NCBI GenBank assembly: GCA_019614645.1
Contig: JABWDB010000016.1
Location: forward strand, 3,534,001 to 3,598,000
Direction of reading: 5' to 3'
Length of the DNA: 64,000 bases
Origin: Stratiolaelaps scimitus
Taxonomy: Eukaryota > Arthropoda > Arachnida > Mesostigmata > Laelapidae
The position numbers and the translations under genes were made by a program. The notes beneath the pieces are model-generated. The model ran no database searches and had not been told where the DNA came from. It saw only the letters and a program-made list of their open reading frames with translations. Below are positions 50,819 through 61,965 of the stretch, piece after piece (positions within the stretch are counted from its first letter, which is position 1; the number at the start of each line of letters is the position of its first letter).

Positions 50819-50903
50819 ATGATGAGGTCGTGTATCGTCTCCGCCGTGACCCTTCTGCTCATTGCTACCGCAGAGGGTAACCCACTTGAAAGCGATGTTG
50901 AAG
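50819..50903 (+). CDS. First coding exon of a secreted protein (signal peptide), gene incomplete
   Basis: Two adjacent ATGs at 50819 and 50822 open a frame reading MMRSCIVSAVTLLLIATAEG and then NPLESDVE. This is a textbook signal peptide with cleavage expected near the AEG-N boundary. The exon ends GAAG followed by GTACGTG, a good donor, in phase 1. The downstream exons carrying the mature protein could not be identified: the 4.7 kb to the next gene has several weak acceptors (for example near 51460 and 51720) but no recognisable domain. The product is therefore an unidentified secreted or membrane protein. Confidence 0.6.
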
Positions 50904-52965
50904 GTACGTGTATCTATCATTGAAACAATTGTGTGGAAAGTTTACCGTAGTGATTTGCAAAGCTTCGTTTGTCGAAAACGCAGACATTTTAATCATTGTG
51001 ATAATTAAAATCTAAAATATTGTAGATATCAAAACAAGTAATTAAGAAATATTTTCGAATACACGTATCACTCTACAGAGATATGGCTACCTGTTCTTGT
51101 AAAAAAGAGACATATTACTTCGGATTCACAGAAAAACACTCTTGTTCGATATAAATTAATGTCTATGTAAAAGTAAAGCTATATTTGTTTATTAAAAGAA
51201 CCGCAATTTTCATATAACATAATCAGTGCTTAAGTCATTTTATAAGTTCCTTTGCGGTTTCGCAAGGGGCGGAGTCACAATCTACCGGCAATCTTACCTT
51301 GAGTCTCTCATTAATTTAAAGCCATAGGGGATAAATAGATAGACAAGGCTCTTCAGGATTCGGCTGATAGAATCTGAGTTATAGGATTGGCTAACAACGT
51401 AACCCAATAGAGAATTGTCTGAGATACATCCGAGTGACCTATGTATGCAAGTCATCGCTCAGGGTTGCGCAGCTACGAAGTGCTATAGGAGCGGAGTTGT
51501 CGGAGCGAATATGCACATCATCACGTACACCTTGGAACATTTACGAGACTGAGTTTCGAGGGAAACTGGCTACCAGTTTGAACAAACAATACCATTCGAA
51601 AATTCGTCGTCTACAGGCCCATTTCGCCGTGTAAATCAACGCTAATCCAGCCGAACCTATATGCCTGGGTTATGGGCCTAGGTTTTCCCAAACTGCCACC
51701 TGTCACCCCTTACATCAAGGCGTTATTTAGTTTACTCAACGCTTTCTGTATCGGATCTAAACCTCACCGCGTTAATCGGTTGCTGTCGGTACAATGGTCT
51801 TTCAGGAAGGTCGCTGCAAACTTGGGTAGGAGGAAAAATCGAAGGATTCTTTTCGGTTATCCTGTTGTTCGTGCTTAAAAATGTCGCGAAAGCTATACTT
51901 GCGTCGGTGAGCAACAGAAAATAAGTGTGAATAAACCTGCCTACTTTGCCGTTGTTTAATCATCACAATCTAAGAATTTATTCGTCAATTATAAAGTCAA
52001 TTATATAATTGGGCGACAATTGTCATCGCAATTGTCATTTTATCTTTGGAGTTCTTTGTCACCTTTCGTTATCTGAGGATTCTCGCCAGGTACGAGTGCC
52101 GCCAAGACCTGCTAGCCCTGCAGTATCTTCGAGGGAAGAGACGGACTCTCAGCAGAGGATGGTTTTAGCATGATAGGTAACGTAGTTTGGAAGGGTTTCG
52201 TGTGCTATATAGTTGGCGTTTTCAACGTTTATTTCAACCAGTCTTTACGGACTGCTTGCTGTAGCGTTCATTCATTATAGCTGGCAATTAGCTTCTTTGT
52301 TGCAGGAGGTTAGTGCTTTTGATAGACCAAGACATCTTAGATCGACCCGCCCGGTCCTGAATCCATAGAGTGCTGTTGCTTGTTGACGGAAACAGGCTTC
52401 TGCCATCATCGATGTAAAGTAACGATATAGTCAGTCTACAAAGCATCCGTTGGTGGCCATAGGTCACCAGTTCAATTGCAATTGGCTAATATATATGGGA
52501 TTACGCTTTTGAGACAGTCTATTAAGATCACATCATCATGATTTCGTACGCACCCCCTAAAGCTCCGACACAATAGGAAACACGTAAATGCGGACTAAAA
52601 TTACCAACAACGTCAGAGCGGTCAACAGTTTGTCATTTGAGTTGGAGATCCTTGTTATCAATATGTCGAAAACAGTTTTCGAGAGTCGATTTCGATGTAC
52701 CGGGTCTTGAGTCAATTTCAAGGTGGGCTTGCACTGATTGCAGTGATTTTCGAACTATTTTTTTTGTAATGATTTTCAAAATATTTTGAGATGAACGTTG
52801 CTTTAAGCCGAAAAGCTAGATATGCTGCACGAACAGTTAATTATATATTTCATTATATTTTTTAAAGTGGTGTCAGTAAATACAATGAGCTTTCTTTTTG
52901 ACGCTGATTGTTATGACAAAACTATGCTTGAATCTGATTTTTCTGGGTTTTGATAATATGCTCCA

Positions 52966-53000
<35 letters not shown>

Positions 53001-55676
53001 AACGAATGAGAAGTTCGTACTGTAGATAAGACCGTTCTTAATCAAGAACGTTGATTGTGGCGTTTGTTTTACTAAAAAAACGTTCACTCACCGTTTCGTT
53101 GAAATACTTAACAGTTTCAATAGACATTGAAAAAAAATGCCCGTAAGCAGGTGTCCGCGTAGGGTACTGCACTATCGTCTAATTGTTTAACGGTGGTTCA
53201 TATTTTGTACTGGGGATATATTTATGACAGAGTATTTAATTAACAGCTGCTATGGTACAGATAGTGCCCGCCTGCGTACTTGGTTTCTCCTCGGGCCGGG
53301 TGAGCTCGACGGTCAATGATCAATGTACTTGCATCGCACAATAATAGACTACTGATCCTAGTATGTGAGCCCGGTCTGCAAATACGATTGCTGATACCGC
53401 TGACCGAACACACCCTTGAATCTAACGTATCTGTGAATCAGGTACACCGTACCCAGGGTCCTCCGACCTTTGGTGTTTGACAAATCTTGAATCGAATAGA
53501 GATTGCGGTTTCATTTCGTCTAGGAATTGGCCGATGTCCGCCAGAAAAGGCGACGATGTATTTCGTCTTGCTGCAGATCTGGTCTATTTCAGCAAGTGCA
53601 ACCTGCCACGCGAGCAGATCTCGATTCGGCCATAAATTTGTACCGTACTTATTTTTAACCACCGACCTTCTTTGCTCGCCACTGTACGACTCTCTATAGG
53701 AATACCGTGTATAATAGCAACACTAAAAACGTTATCCGCATCGTTGGCAGATAGATTGACAGAATATAACGACAAGATATCCCTGCAGAATGCCTTCGAA
53801 GATACGGGCCATGAGGCTGATTTACTTGTCTGAGGTGGACACAGTGTATTATATTATGCCAATAAAAAATATATGAAATGGAATGCAATGAGTGATCCAA
53901 TAACCGAACTAAGTAAATATTGACGAAAATCTGATGGGCGAAATCGCCAATATACGAAACCGAATTGATTCGAATATGCTCTACTGGATTGGGATCGCTG
54001 GCCGCATAGTTACCCGAACGATAATCATTTTATATCAATCGTCTCACCAACCTCCAGACTCGGAATCAGGCCTATGTGTCGATTTAATTTTTGTACGATT
54101 TTCCATTGTGGTGACTGTGCGTATCACTGTACTCATTAACTCAAGCGCTCTCATAGTTCTGGCAGTAAAAAGGAAGCTAGTGTACCGCGCGCCTATAAGC
54201 CTTTTCGAGATGGGTTTTTGTTTCGATAGAGAGAGAGAGAGAGAATTAACGATCTAATTGAATACAATATTGCATCGTATCAGGTAACAGCTACAGAATT
54301 GTTGTTCTAATTTTCCATCAGAATGGCACCCTGCACCTGTCCACTGTCAAAAAAACGGCAATCAATCAAATTGGTTTCTAGACGTCACTTCACCCGACCG
54401 TGTTCATTCGCAAATCGATTGTATATAGTCTGTCCGCGAACTTGCTACTTGCCATATTCCATAATAGCTGAATTGCAATGGTATTTTTTTCTATGCGCAA
54501 AACCATAACACACAGTTATGCTAATATATTCGACTGACTAATTAGTAAAATCTGCTAGATAGTTGATGTGTGTATTTCGGTAGCGTGTAAGTTGAATAAT
54601 GAATTTTTCCTTCTCATAATTCGTATATATTTACCCGTATTCGTAGTTATCGACTCAAGCTACTCATAACACAAAATATGCTTTTTTTTGTTTTGTGTGG
54701 TTTTGATGTAACAACAGTGATATAGTCATGAGCAAAATATTCTAGTATTTTTTTTCGGCTTGCCTCATTTCACCGTCACGCTACTCAATATAACTGATGA
54801 CGTAAACATGCATACGTGCTTTAACCAGGGTTTAATTAACTAACTAGTGGGGTAGAGCAGGAACACCTGCACAATTCACAATTTAAAAACGTGATTCAGA
54901 AAAGCTCTGTCTCGTGGTCTACACATATGTGCGGTATGGAAATCAGATTCGAGACGTTCGTCCTTGAAACGAATCACTCATTCGGAGGTTGTGAGCTGCA
55001 GCAATACGATAGGTGACTCCTTAACATTGTTGCTTTCCCACTCCTGTTGGTCCAGAAAAACCTCGTCGCACCTAAAATCTGCCTTATATCCTCACATTTG
55101 TATTCACCGATTCCAGCCATTAGCTCAGTCTAAGCAATTTTTGCCCCAACGTACATTAAGTTGGTAGCCTTAGGAGAAACATCGCATTACACGATTCTAC
55201 CAGAATATCATTTATTTTTAGTCTGTGTAGTGTGCTGAGGTTGCAATCAACGATCGTACGGTTGACGTTCAAATAGCTGTCTGTCTACCAGCACCAGTCA
55301 GCGTCTTGCTTGACATTAATGTGTCTACCGGATTCTACCGTACTATTTGTTTACGAATTGGCGGTCGAAACAGGTTGCCCTTCGTTTTTTCCGAAGGCTC
55401 AAATACTAAATATGGGTACACTACTTATTCATAGCATGCGTTTTTTTCCTAGATACGACTACAGTATCTATGATTAGCTAAAGTGAAGTCAATCTAAATG
55501 TAACTTCATTTAAACGATAATCAGAAGGTAGCTGTGACAACTACGTTATAGTCGGCAAGATCCTTATTTCCTCGTGGTTTATTGCGAGGCATTGGCCACA
55601 GTGCGCGCCGATTCGAACCGGCAATCACCCTGACGACATCTCATGGAGGGGAAATTGTCGGGCTGGTCTGATCCAG
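50904..55676. other. Intron or intergenic region downstream of the signal-peptide exon
   Basis: Should hold the remaining exons of the gene starting at 50819 if it runs to the right. It contains a fragment of the dispersed retroposon family at 52069-52096, a (TA)n tract at 52970-52996 and an open stretch at 53438-53700 on both strands with no recognisable domain. Otherwise I see nothing I can assign. Confidence 0.4.
52069..52096 (+). repeat. Partial copy of dispersed retroposon family
   Basis: Matches 1337-1364 at 25 of 28 bases (TTATCTGA, then GATTCT and GCCAGGTA), with only transitions. The 3' end with the A-run is missing, so this is a truncated or decayed copy, or a different part of the parent element. 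Confidence 0.45.
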
Positions 55677-55788
55677 GAGACTGATCCGGGGGGCAACGTT
55701 GGCAGTGGAATCGTTGAGAGTTGCATTTGCTTGCTCGGATGTGCCTTTATTCTCCGCAAAGAAGGATAACCAACGCTGTTTAGAGCCA

Positions 55789-56940
55789 ATGAGTAGAGAC
55801 AAGAGTTCGCACTTTTCCAAGTGGTATGCAGACGATGCCGAGTTTATAGCGTTAATGAGCGACGTCAACATCGCGATCGAGAACAACGTCTTGCCGGAGC
55901 GAATCTATCAGGGAAGCTCCGGTAGTTACTGGGTTAACAATATGCGGAAAGAGCATCTTGCCATATTTAAGCCAAAGGACGAAGAGCCCTACGGTAATCT
56001 GAATCCCAAATGGAGCAAATGGCTACACAGAGTATGCTGTCCATGTTTCTTTGGCCGGACATGTTTGGTGCCGAGTCAAGGGTATTTATCAGAAGCGGGT
56101 GCGTACATTGTCGACCGACGGCTGAAATTGGGCATTGTGCCAAAGACCTATGTCGTTGCTCTCGTCTCGGAAACGTTTAACTACTCGCCGTTGGACCGCA
56201 CGAAGAGCAGGGCGAAGCGAGCTATCCGACGGCGATTCAGGTTCAATCGGATCGGCCTGCCGCCGAAAATTGGATCACTGCAGATGTTCGTCAAAAATTA
56301 CCGGGACGCCTGGGAGTGGCTCCGCGAATGGGAGGATGATCCCCTTCCACCTGACATGGAGAAGCTGTTTCATTTGCAACTCGAACGGCTGGTCATCCTC
56401 GACTACATCATTCGGAACACCGACCGGGGCGATGAGAACTGGTTGATTTATTACGACCGACCTAATGAAGACAGCAGCGAGTCATCGTTGTCAATAGGGA
56501 GCTATATCAAGATCGCTGCAATCGACAATGGCCTCGCGTTCCCGTTTAAGCATCCTGACTCCTGGCGAACCTATCCCTACCACTGGGCTAGGATACCACA
56601 AGCAAAATTGCCATTTTCTCAGGAGATCAAGGACCTCGTCCTGTTGAAGCTGTCGGATCAGACGTTTGTGCAAAGCATCTGTGATGAGCTTCTCGCTCTA
56701 TTTCGGCGGGATCGTAGCTTCAATCAGAACACGTTTGAGAAACAGATGAGCGTCCTACGAGGACAGGTGTACAATGTGGTTCAAGCGCTCAAAAATGATC
56801 GATCACCTGCACAGTTGATACGCATGCCCGCTGTGCAAGTGCAGTTCGTGCATACACAGCAGCCAGTTAGTATCGACTCGAGTCGACATAAGAAGCGGGA
56901 TGGGAAATTGTCAAAGAGCGATTCCGATTCTAGCCGATAA
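55789..56940 (+). CDS. PI4K2A: Type II phosphatidylinositol 4-kinase (PI4KII)
   Basis: Phosphorylates phosphatidylinositol to PI4P on trans-Golgi and endosomal membranes. One uninterrupted exon gives 383 residues from the ATG at 55789. The frame is open back to 55672, and CTGATCCAG at 55668-55676 could be a 3' splice site, so an upstream exon may supply more N-terminus (vertebrate PI4K2A has about 480 residues). From the ATG, the ATP-binding loop QGSSGSY is at 41-47 and the lysine block FKPKDEEPYG at 60-69. The membrane-anchoring CCPCF is at 83-87, where the family usually has CCPCC, the palmitoylation site. SEAGA follows, then the basic GLPPK segment. The catalytic loop NTDRGDEN is at 210-217, and IDNG, the metal-binding DFG equivalent, is near 245-248. 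The C-terminal tail is Ser- and Lys-rich. All key catalytic residues are present and the gene looks functional. The absence of introns across the whole kinase domain is noteworthy. Confidence 0.93.
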   Translation: MSRDKSSHFSKWYADDAEFIALMSDVNIAIENNVLPERIYQGSSGSYWVNNMRKEHLAIFKPKDEEPYGNLNPKWSKWLHRVCCPCFFGRTCLVPSQGYLSEAGAYIVDRRLKLGIVPKTYVVALVSETFNYSPLDRTKSRAKRAIRRRFRFNRIGLPPKIGSLQMFVKNYRDAWEWLREWEDDPLPPDMEKLFHLQLERLVILDYIIRNTDRGDENWLIYYDRPNEDSSESSLSIGSYIKIAAIDNGLAFPFKHPDSWRTYPYHWARIPQAKLPFSQEIKDLVLLKLSDQTFVQSICDELLALFRRDRSFNQNTFEKQMSVLRGQVYNVVQALKNDRSPAQLIRMPAVQVQFVHTQQPVSIDSSRHKKRDGKLSKSDSDSSR

Positions 56941-58894
56941 GATTTACGGTATAGACGGGGACCGTAGCTATTCTCTGAGGGTCTACTCATTCTTAGATTG
57001 TTTTGACAGGGCTCTGGCGTATTATGGGTGGTTACAATACTGTCCTGTCAGTGAGGAAGCTTTCGTGCATGTGCAGATACGTAATCGATGGGTACGTCGG
57101 GGTTTGTTTGAGATTTACTGCATGAGCATCTAGGTGATTGTTTGTCGTGTTTCATCGATCACGTGCGAAGTCAAGTATCCTCGCGTAGTGTGTCCGGTAA
57201 GCCTCAAACGAGAGGCTACAACAGCAACAACAACAACAATTGTTGTACACGTCGGCACTAACTAGACAGTGTACTTCGGCACTAACTAGACAGTGTAAGT
57301 ATTAACAGAAACCTATGAAGTTCACCGGGATCGAAAATCAATGAAGAGGCTCAGGAAAACTCGGTTCGCGATAGTGGCTAGTTAGTCTACAGCGACTCCC
57401 CTCAAGGGGAATATTGGTGCCTCTCAACAACGAACTCCGGTTCAACGGACTCCATAGCCGTCGAGCCTGAGAGAATGAGAGACTAACGGAGGAACAAGCT
57501 TGTTATTACTGGCTGAAGCTGTACTGGAAAGATTAGATAGGAACAGATTAAGGCTTTGGATATAAGCACAGATGGCACAATAACTAGGAAAAAAAAAGAC
57601 TGCTCGGAGAGTAGTCACCAACGTGAGTGCCAATAGCGGCGATGGCGATGGAACTCACAGACTTCTCCACATTTGGCGATTAGATGTATTATTTATTGGA
57701 AATGCATCCTTAATGCATATCAAATATGGAATATACGTTATATATATAATACGTGTCAGTGGTGCGTTGCAAAGACAGTAATTGTTATTTAGTCATAATG
57801 ACTGCTTAAAATATAAATTAAAGCAAATATAACGTGGCAAGTACAGGCATGATGAGTGATGCGTAAAACACCAATATAGGCGCTTGAAAATATCCAGACC
57901 CCGAGTGTGAGCGAATATTGTCAAGATAAGTTGCAAGCAAATAAAACAAAGAAGCATTCAACTACAAAAGTGGGTGGCGCCGTTATTCAAATAACGCCTT
58001 TTGTGAATTGGCTCAAAGCAGCGGGGCACGGTTCTGTCCTCTTTCATTCTACCTAGCTTTAACTATAATATATTCTGTACATGATCACCTCTTCCCTTGT
58101 TAGCCGAATAGGGACTTAAATAATTACTTGGTGTAGTGATGAAATTTAACATCGGGCAACAACAACTCTAGAGGGGTTTTCGAGGTTGAACCCTACAACA
58201 AACGTGGAACATGTCTTCTCTCATATCGAGAAAAATCTTCAGCTCACCGTCAAATTCTGTGCAATTCAACCACATTGGTTTCTATCCTAACTTAGCATAA
58301 TGTCCGCGAAGACGAGTCCAAAGTTTTGGGTATGGCTAAATAGAGTACATGTCAGTATCATAGAATTGTTGCATGTAGCGCCTGAAATACTTCCGACATG
58401 TTCGTTCTATAAATTTTCTATCGCTTACTACATGTTAGTTTATTCAATTAGAAAAGTGGGGGATAATTCTATCCGCTGAGCGCAAAAGACATCGAAGAAC
58501 AGTTAGTTCTTGTTAAAAAAACTAATCTAAACTGATCTGGAAAGTCCATAAAAACGTTCATTAGGCGCGCTGCCTACAGATGTAACCTCGACATCAATGA
58601 GATAGAATCAGTAAATATAGCAGAGACGATGAAAGGGGCTGATGCCCGCACTTTAAATACTATATGCAAAAGGCCAGATATAAAAGATACATTTTTCAAT
58701 GTTACAGCTACGAACACTCGCTCTGACACTACCATACAAGCCAAATGTGTTGCTATGAAAGAATTTCTAAACAATATGTTTGCCTGGCGAACAACCAGGG
58801 CATTTCACAATTCCTAGCTATTTTAGACATATAGTATATATTACATGAATAAGCCCCCCCCCCCCCCTGCTAAAGGGTGTGTGGAGTGGAAATA
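56941..58894. other. PI4KII 3' flank, no further gene seen
   Basis: Includes the 24-bp tandem duplication, a possible AATAAA at about 57940, and a run of 14 C at 58854-58867 shortly before the mariner. The open frame at 58629-58817 has no recognisable domain. Confidence 0.45.
57252..57299. repeat. Tandem duplication of a 24-bp unit
   Basis: TCGGCACTAACTAGACAGTG plus four bases occurs twice head to tail (57252-57275 and 57276-57299), nearly identical. It lies about 300 bp downstream of the PI4KII stop codon, possibly in its 3' UTR. Confidence 0.85.
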
Positions 58895-59706
58895 TGTATT
58901 GTCCGGTTTCGGTCAGAGAGAGAGAAAGATGCAACACAGGACCAACCTGTGTGTCTGTTAAGACTGCAGAAATGTGGTTCAAAAAGTTTGGAGCTGGGAA
59001 TTTTAACTTGAAAGACGCGCCTAAGTCAGGCAGATCTGTTGAGGTAGATGAGAACCTCCTCCGGTCAGAATTAGAGGAAACTCCCCGGATGAGTGTAATG
59101 TTACTTGTGATGAGATGTGGATCCAATATGATAATATGATGAAGGACAGGATGGCCCGTCACAAGCAAAGAGAAAAAACTAACAAAAAATAGCATGTTCT
59201 GTGTGCTTGGTGGACTACCAAGGGAATCGTACATCGTGAGCTCTTGAAACCTGGTAACACTACAATTGCAGATGTCTACTCAGCACAGTTAGAACGGGTG
59301 CACGCTGCGCTGATCGAAAAGCAACCCAGCCTCATCAAAAGGCAAGTAGTCATACTCCAGCATGATAACACATCGCGCGAACTACCTTGGATACCATTAG
59401 AAGGATAAATTAGGAAGTATTATCCCACCCATCATATTCTCCTGACCTCGCGCCGTCAGACTATCATCTTTTCTTGAATTTGCAAAACAGCATCGCTGGC
59501 AAAATCTTCACTCCATAGGTAGAGGTAGAAAATGCTATTAACACGTTTTTTTGCGGCCCAGCCAGAAAACTTTCACCAGAATTATTGATCTACCCAATCG
59601 ATGGACGAAGTATGCAGAAGCCGAAGGAGACTACTTTCAATAAAAAGCGTCGAGTACAAGTCGAGTTATAGGCGTTTTAATTAGCATGCAAAAACCGGAC
59701 AATACA
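58895..59706 (+). mobile_element. Internally deleted mariner transposon
   Basis: Terminal inverted repeats start TGTATTGTCCGGTTT at 58895 and end with the exact complement at 59706. TA dinucleotides flank both ends (58893-58894 and 59707-59708), the target duplication expected of Tc1/mariner. The element is 812 bp against about 1.3 kb for a full one. Inside is a broken transposase. An N-terminal piece (EMWFKKFGAGNFNLKDAPKS, then GRSVEVDENLLRSELEETPR) joins directly to the catalytic piece TCDEMWIQYDN, so roughly 95 residues are missing between them, as is the extreme N-terminus. The first Asp (59109-59111), second (QHDN, 59364-59366) and third (APSDYH, 59459-59461) are all still recognisable, but stops and frameshifts separate them. 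It cannot make its own transposase. Its ends are intact, so it could in principle be mobilised by another copy. Confidence 0.9.
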
Positions 59707-60864
59707 TATTGCCATTCCTAATATAATATAAAACTGAGCACGATTGGGGTCCAAGGCCCATCAGTTCAAATTGTTTTACTGTTACATTTAAGAAACTCCC
59801 TATAGGAACAAGGCCTATAAACAGGCCTGTTTTTGTGGACTGGACAAATTGCCGATTGTAGCGCCTAAGAGTAGATTAGTCGCAATCGGCTTGAGTCGTT
59901 AACTACTCAAAGGCAGGATTTATTATCCAGACGGACGATATTTTGCAACGATATTTCCACTTGCGAAAACAGCACACACCTCGATTACACCGATAACTCA
60001 TCTATTTATTGATTGTTATAGAAACAGCAACTACTCTGCAATACATAAATTAATGAAAAAAAACTATCAATTTATTTTACAAGATATGTTCACTTGATCG
60101 TTTGTGTATCCTTTAAGGAAAAAAAAGTAATACGTCCCAATTATCAAGTTTTTTTTTATAAAGTAAACGAACAACAACAACAATAGCATAGAAACATAGC
60201 GTGACTTTGATCTTTGACCTTTTCACGCCACGTCTGTGCTAAACACCGAAATAACAGGTCCCACTGTTTATCTCGTCTTGGTTCGTTTTCTTTAACTATA
60301 AGAGCTATTAGCCACATCCAAAGTCCTCACCCTAATGTTGGCACAAACTTCGTTTTAAATAAAATAATGATTAGAACGGCCTATATTATTCTTCGTGTCA
60401 TGCAATCCTCAACATGTGCGACTCGAAGTCACTACACTAAGCGATCATTTCTGGTGGTAAAGAAGTCAATCTCTGCCGTTCTGCCAGAGCAATAAATATT
60501 TATATCTATCATATATATATATGTATATATCTATATCATTAAATTACCAAAACAACAATTAGTGCCAAAAGGCGTTACAGATAACAATAGTGACAATGCT
60601 CAAATCAACAACCAGCTCGAACGTTATCCGACTATTTCCAGCGGTGAACTAACTCAACTTTTGACATAAGTGCTTAACAAGTGGCCATGGGTTGTCATAT
60701 AGTCCGTCCGGCGACGCGATGTTTCGGTTGAATCGATATCAACAACAATTTGTTATTTGTAAATGCGACACTGATGGGCAGGATTTTGATAGAAAAACGA
60801 TATCCAATATGTTCGCTCGGTACGAACGAATTCACCATAGACGAATTCTATCTAGCGAGAACGT
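59707..60864. other. Spacer between the mariner and the secreted-protein gene
   Basis: AT-rich, with a (TA)-type tract near 60505-60530. The open frame at 60214-60495 lacks domain or splice support. No gene seen. Confidence 0.5.
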
Positions 60865-61965
60865 TTACGGGACCTTTCTGACATTTACGCGGACGCTCTT
60901 CACGATAACGAGATCATCGTCATGGGGATCGTGCTTATTACGGTTTTGATTTAGTTTCTCACGAGCAACGGTTGCGTTAACAGTTTTCTCAGCTTCGCGA
61001 AGGTGGTGATCAACGAAGGAGGTGTCCTCGAGGCCAAGCAACGCTAGGATCTTCTTCATCATCGACACATCCGGCGTGAGGGTGATACCAAGCGAGGTCA
61101 GGCCTGGAGGGACTTCCTGCACCTGGTGTTGATTCTCAATCTTGCGTCCACCGAAATTGTGGCCTCTGAAAACGCCACCGTCTCTGTCGCTGTTCTCGTT
61201 GTAGTCGTAGCTGGGGATTTTGTCGAAATAGTGCTCAAAGTCAAATTCCTCCTCTTCAAGCGCCCGGTGTACACCAAGCTGATGTTGCCGTTCGCGTAGC
61301 TTTTTCTCTTTGGGCTTCAGTTCGCTCACCTCTTTCAGGCTGAGTACTTCATTTTCTTCGCTTTGAGCTTCGGTCAAGTCAGATCGCAACTTTTGACTCG
61401 AATCAACGGCCACTTTGTCACCACCATCGTTATCAGCCCGATCATCATTATGATCAGTTGTTGTATCCACCATCGGCGGTGTGCTTTCTCCGCTAATATG
61501 ATCGACGAAAACACCAAAACCACTTCTTGTATCATCCTTCGCCTCTACTGGACCACGTTCAGCACTCACTCTTCTCTTAGGCAGAGACGGATGTCGTTTA
61601 CTGTCATTCATTAATGACTTCTTAATAAACTCACTGCTAACGATCACCGGTCGCTTTGTTGTCACGCTAGCAGATTTGCCTTTAATTGTTGTATCACTTA
61701 ACGAAGCATTGCCAACCGCGGCTATTCCTGCTTCTGCTGTTTCTGCTGACACTTGTGACCGAACCTGGGTCTCCGCAATCGATCGTACCCTCGACGCTGA
61801 TGCCGTTTGCTGCCGGCCGTTAGCCAACGTAAGCGCCTTAGCACTGGTCACCTCAATCGTGGCCGCAAACGCCACAATGAGCACCAGCAGTAACATTGAT
61901 GGAGACATGAGCGGGCTGCTGTTGGCTACGTTAGCGGCCAGCCAATGCTGTCGTCCCAGACCCAT
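60865..61965 (-). CDS. Secreted hypothetical protein, 366 aa (or first large exon of one)
   Basis: A long minus-strand frame with a strong N-terminal hydrophobic segment. From the first ATG it reads MGLGRQHWL, and a second ATG, 19 codons on, gives MSPSMLLLVLIVAFAATIEV followed by TSA, a textbook signal peptide, so the second Met may be the real start. The mature part is mostly low-complexity, Ser/Thr/Ala then acidic (residues 40-250). It has dibasic sites (TKRP, KRRVS), then an acidic-aromatic stretch EEEEFDFEHYFDKIPSYDYN, and finally the more ordered LTSLGITLTPDVSMMKKILA, then LLGLED. No cysteine framework and no family that I recognise. The dibasic sites and signal peptide allow a processed precursor, but this is speculation. 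The stop lies in GTCCCGTAAAC, so a splice donor just before it could extend the protein. Confidence 0.65.
   Translation of the reverse strand: MGLGRQHWLAANVANSSPLMSPSMLLLVLIVAFAATIEVTSAKALTLANGRQQTASASRVRSIAETQVRSQVSAETAEAGIAAVGNASLSDTTIKGKSASVTTKRPVIVSSEFIKKSLMNDSKRHPSLPKRRVSAERGPVEAKDDTRSGFGVFVDHISGESTPPMVDTTTDHNDDRADNDGGDKVAVDSSQKLRSDLTEAQSEENEVLSLKEVSELKPKEKKLRERQHQLGVHRALEEEEFDFEHYFDKIPSYDYNENSDRDGGVFRGHNFGGRKIENQHQVQEVPPGLTSLGITLTPDVSMMKKILALLGLEDTSFVDHHLREAEKTVNATVAREKLNQNRNKHDPHDDDLVIVKSVRVNVRKVP

Noticed and set aside
55595..55625. B-box-like GGTTCGAATCGGC on the minus strand, just upstream of PI4KII
   Set aside because: No matching 5' half of a tRNA; may be a SINE remnant but support is too thin.
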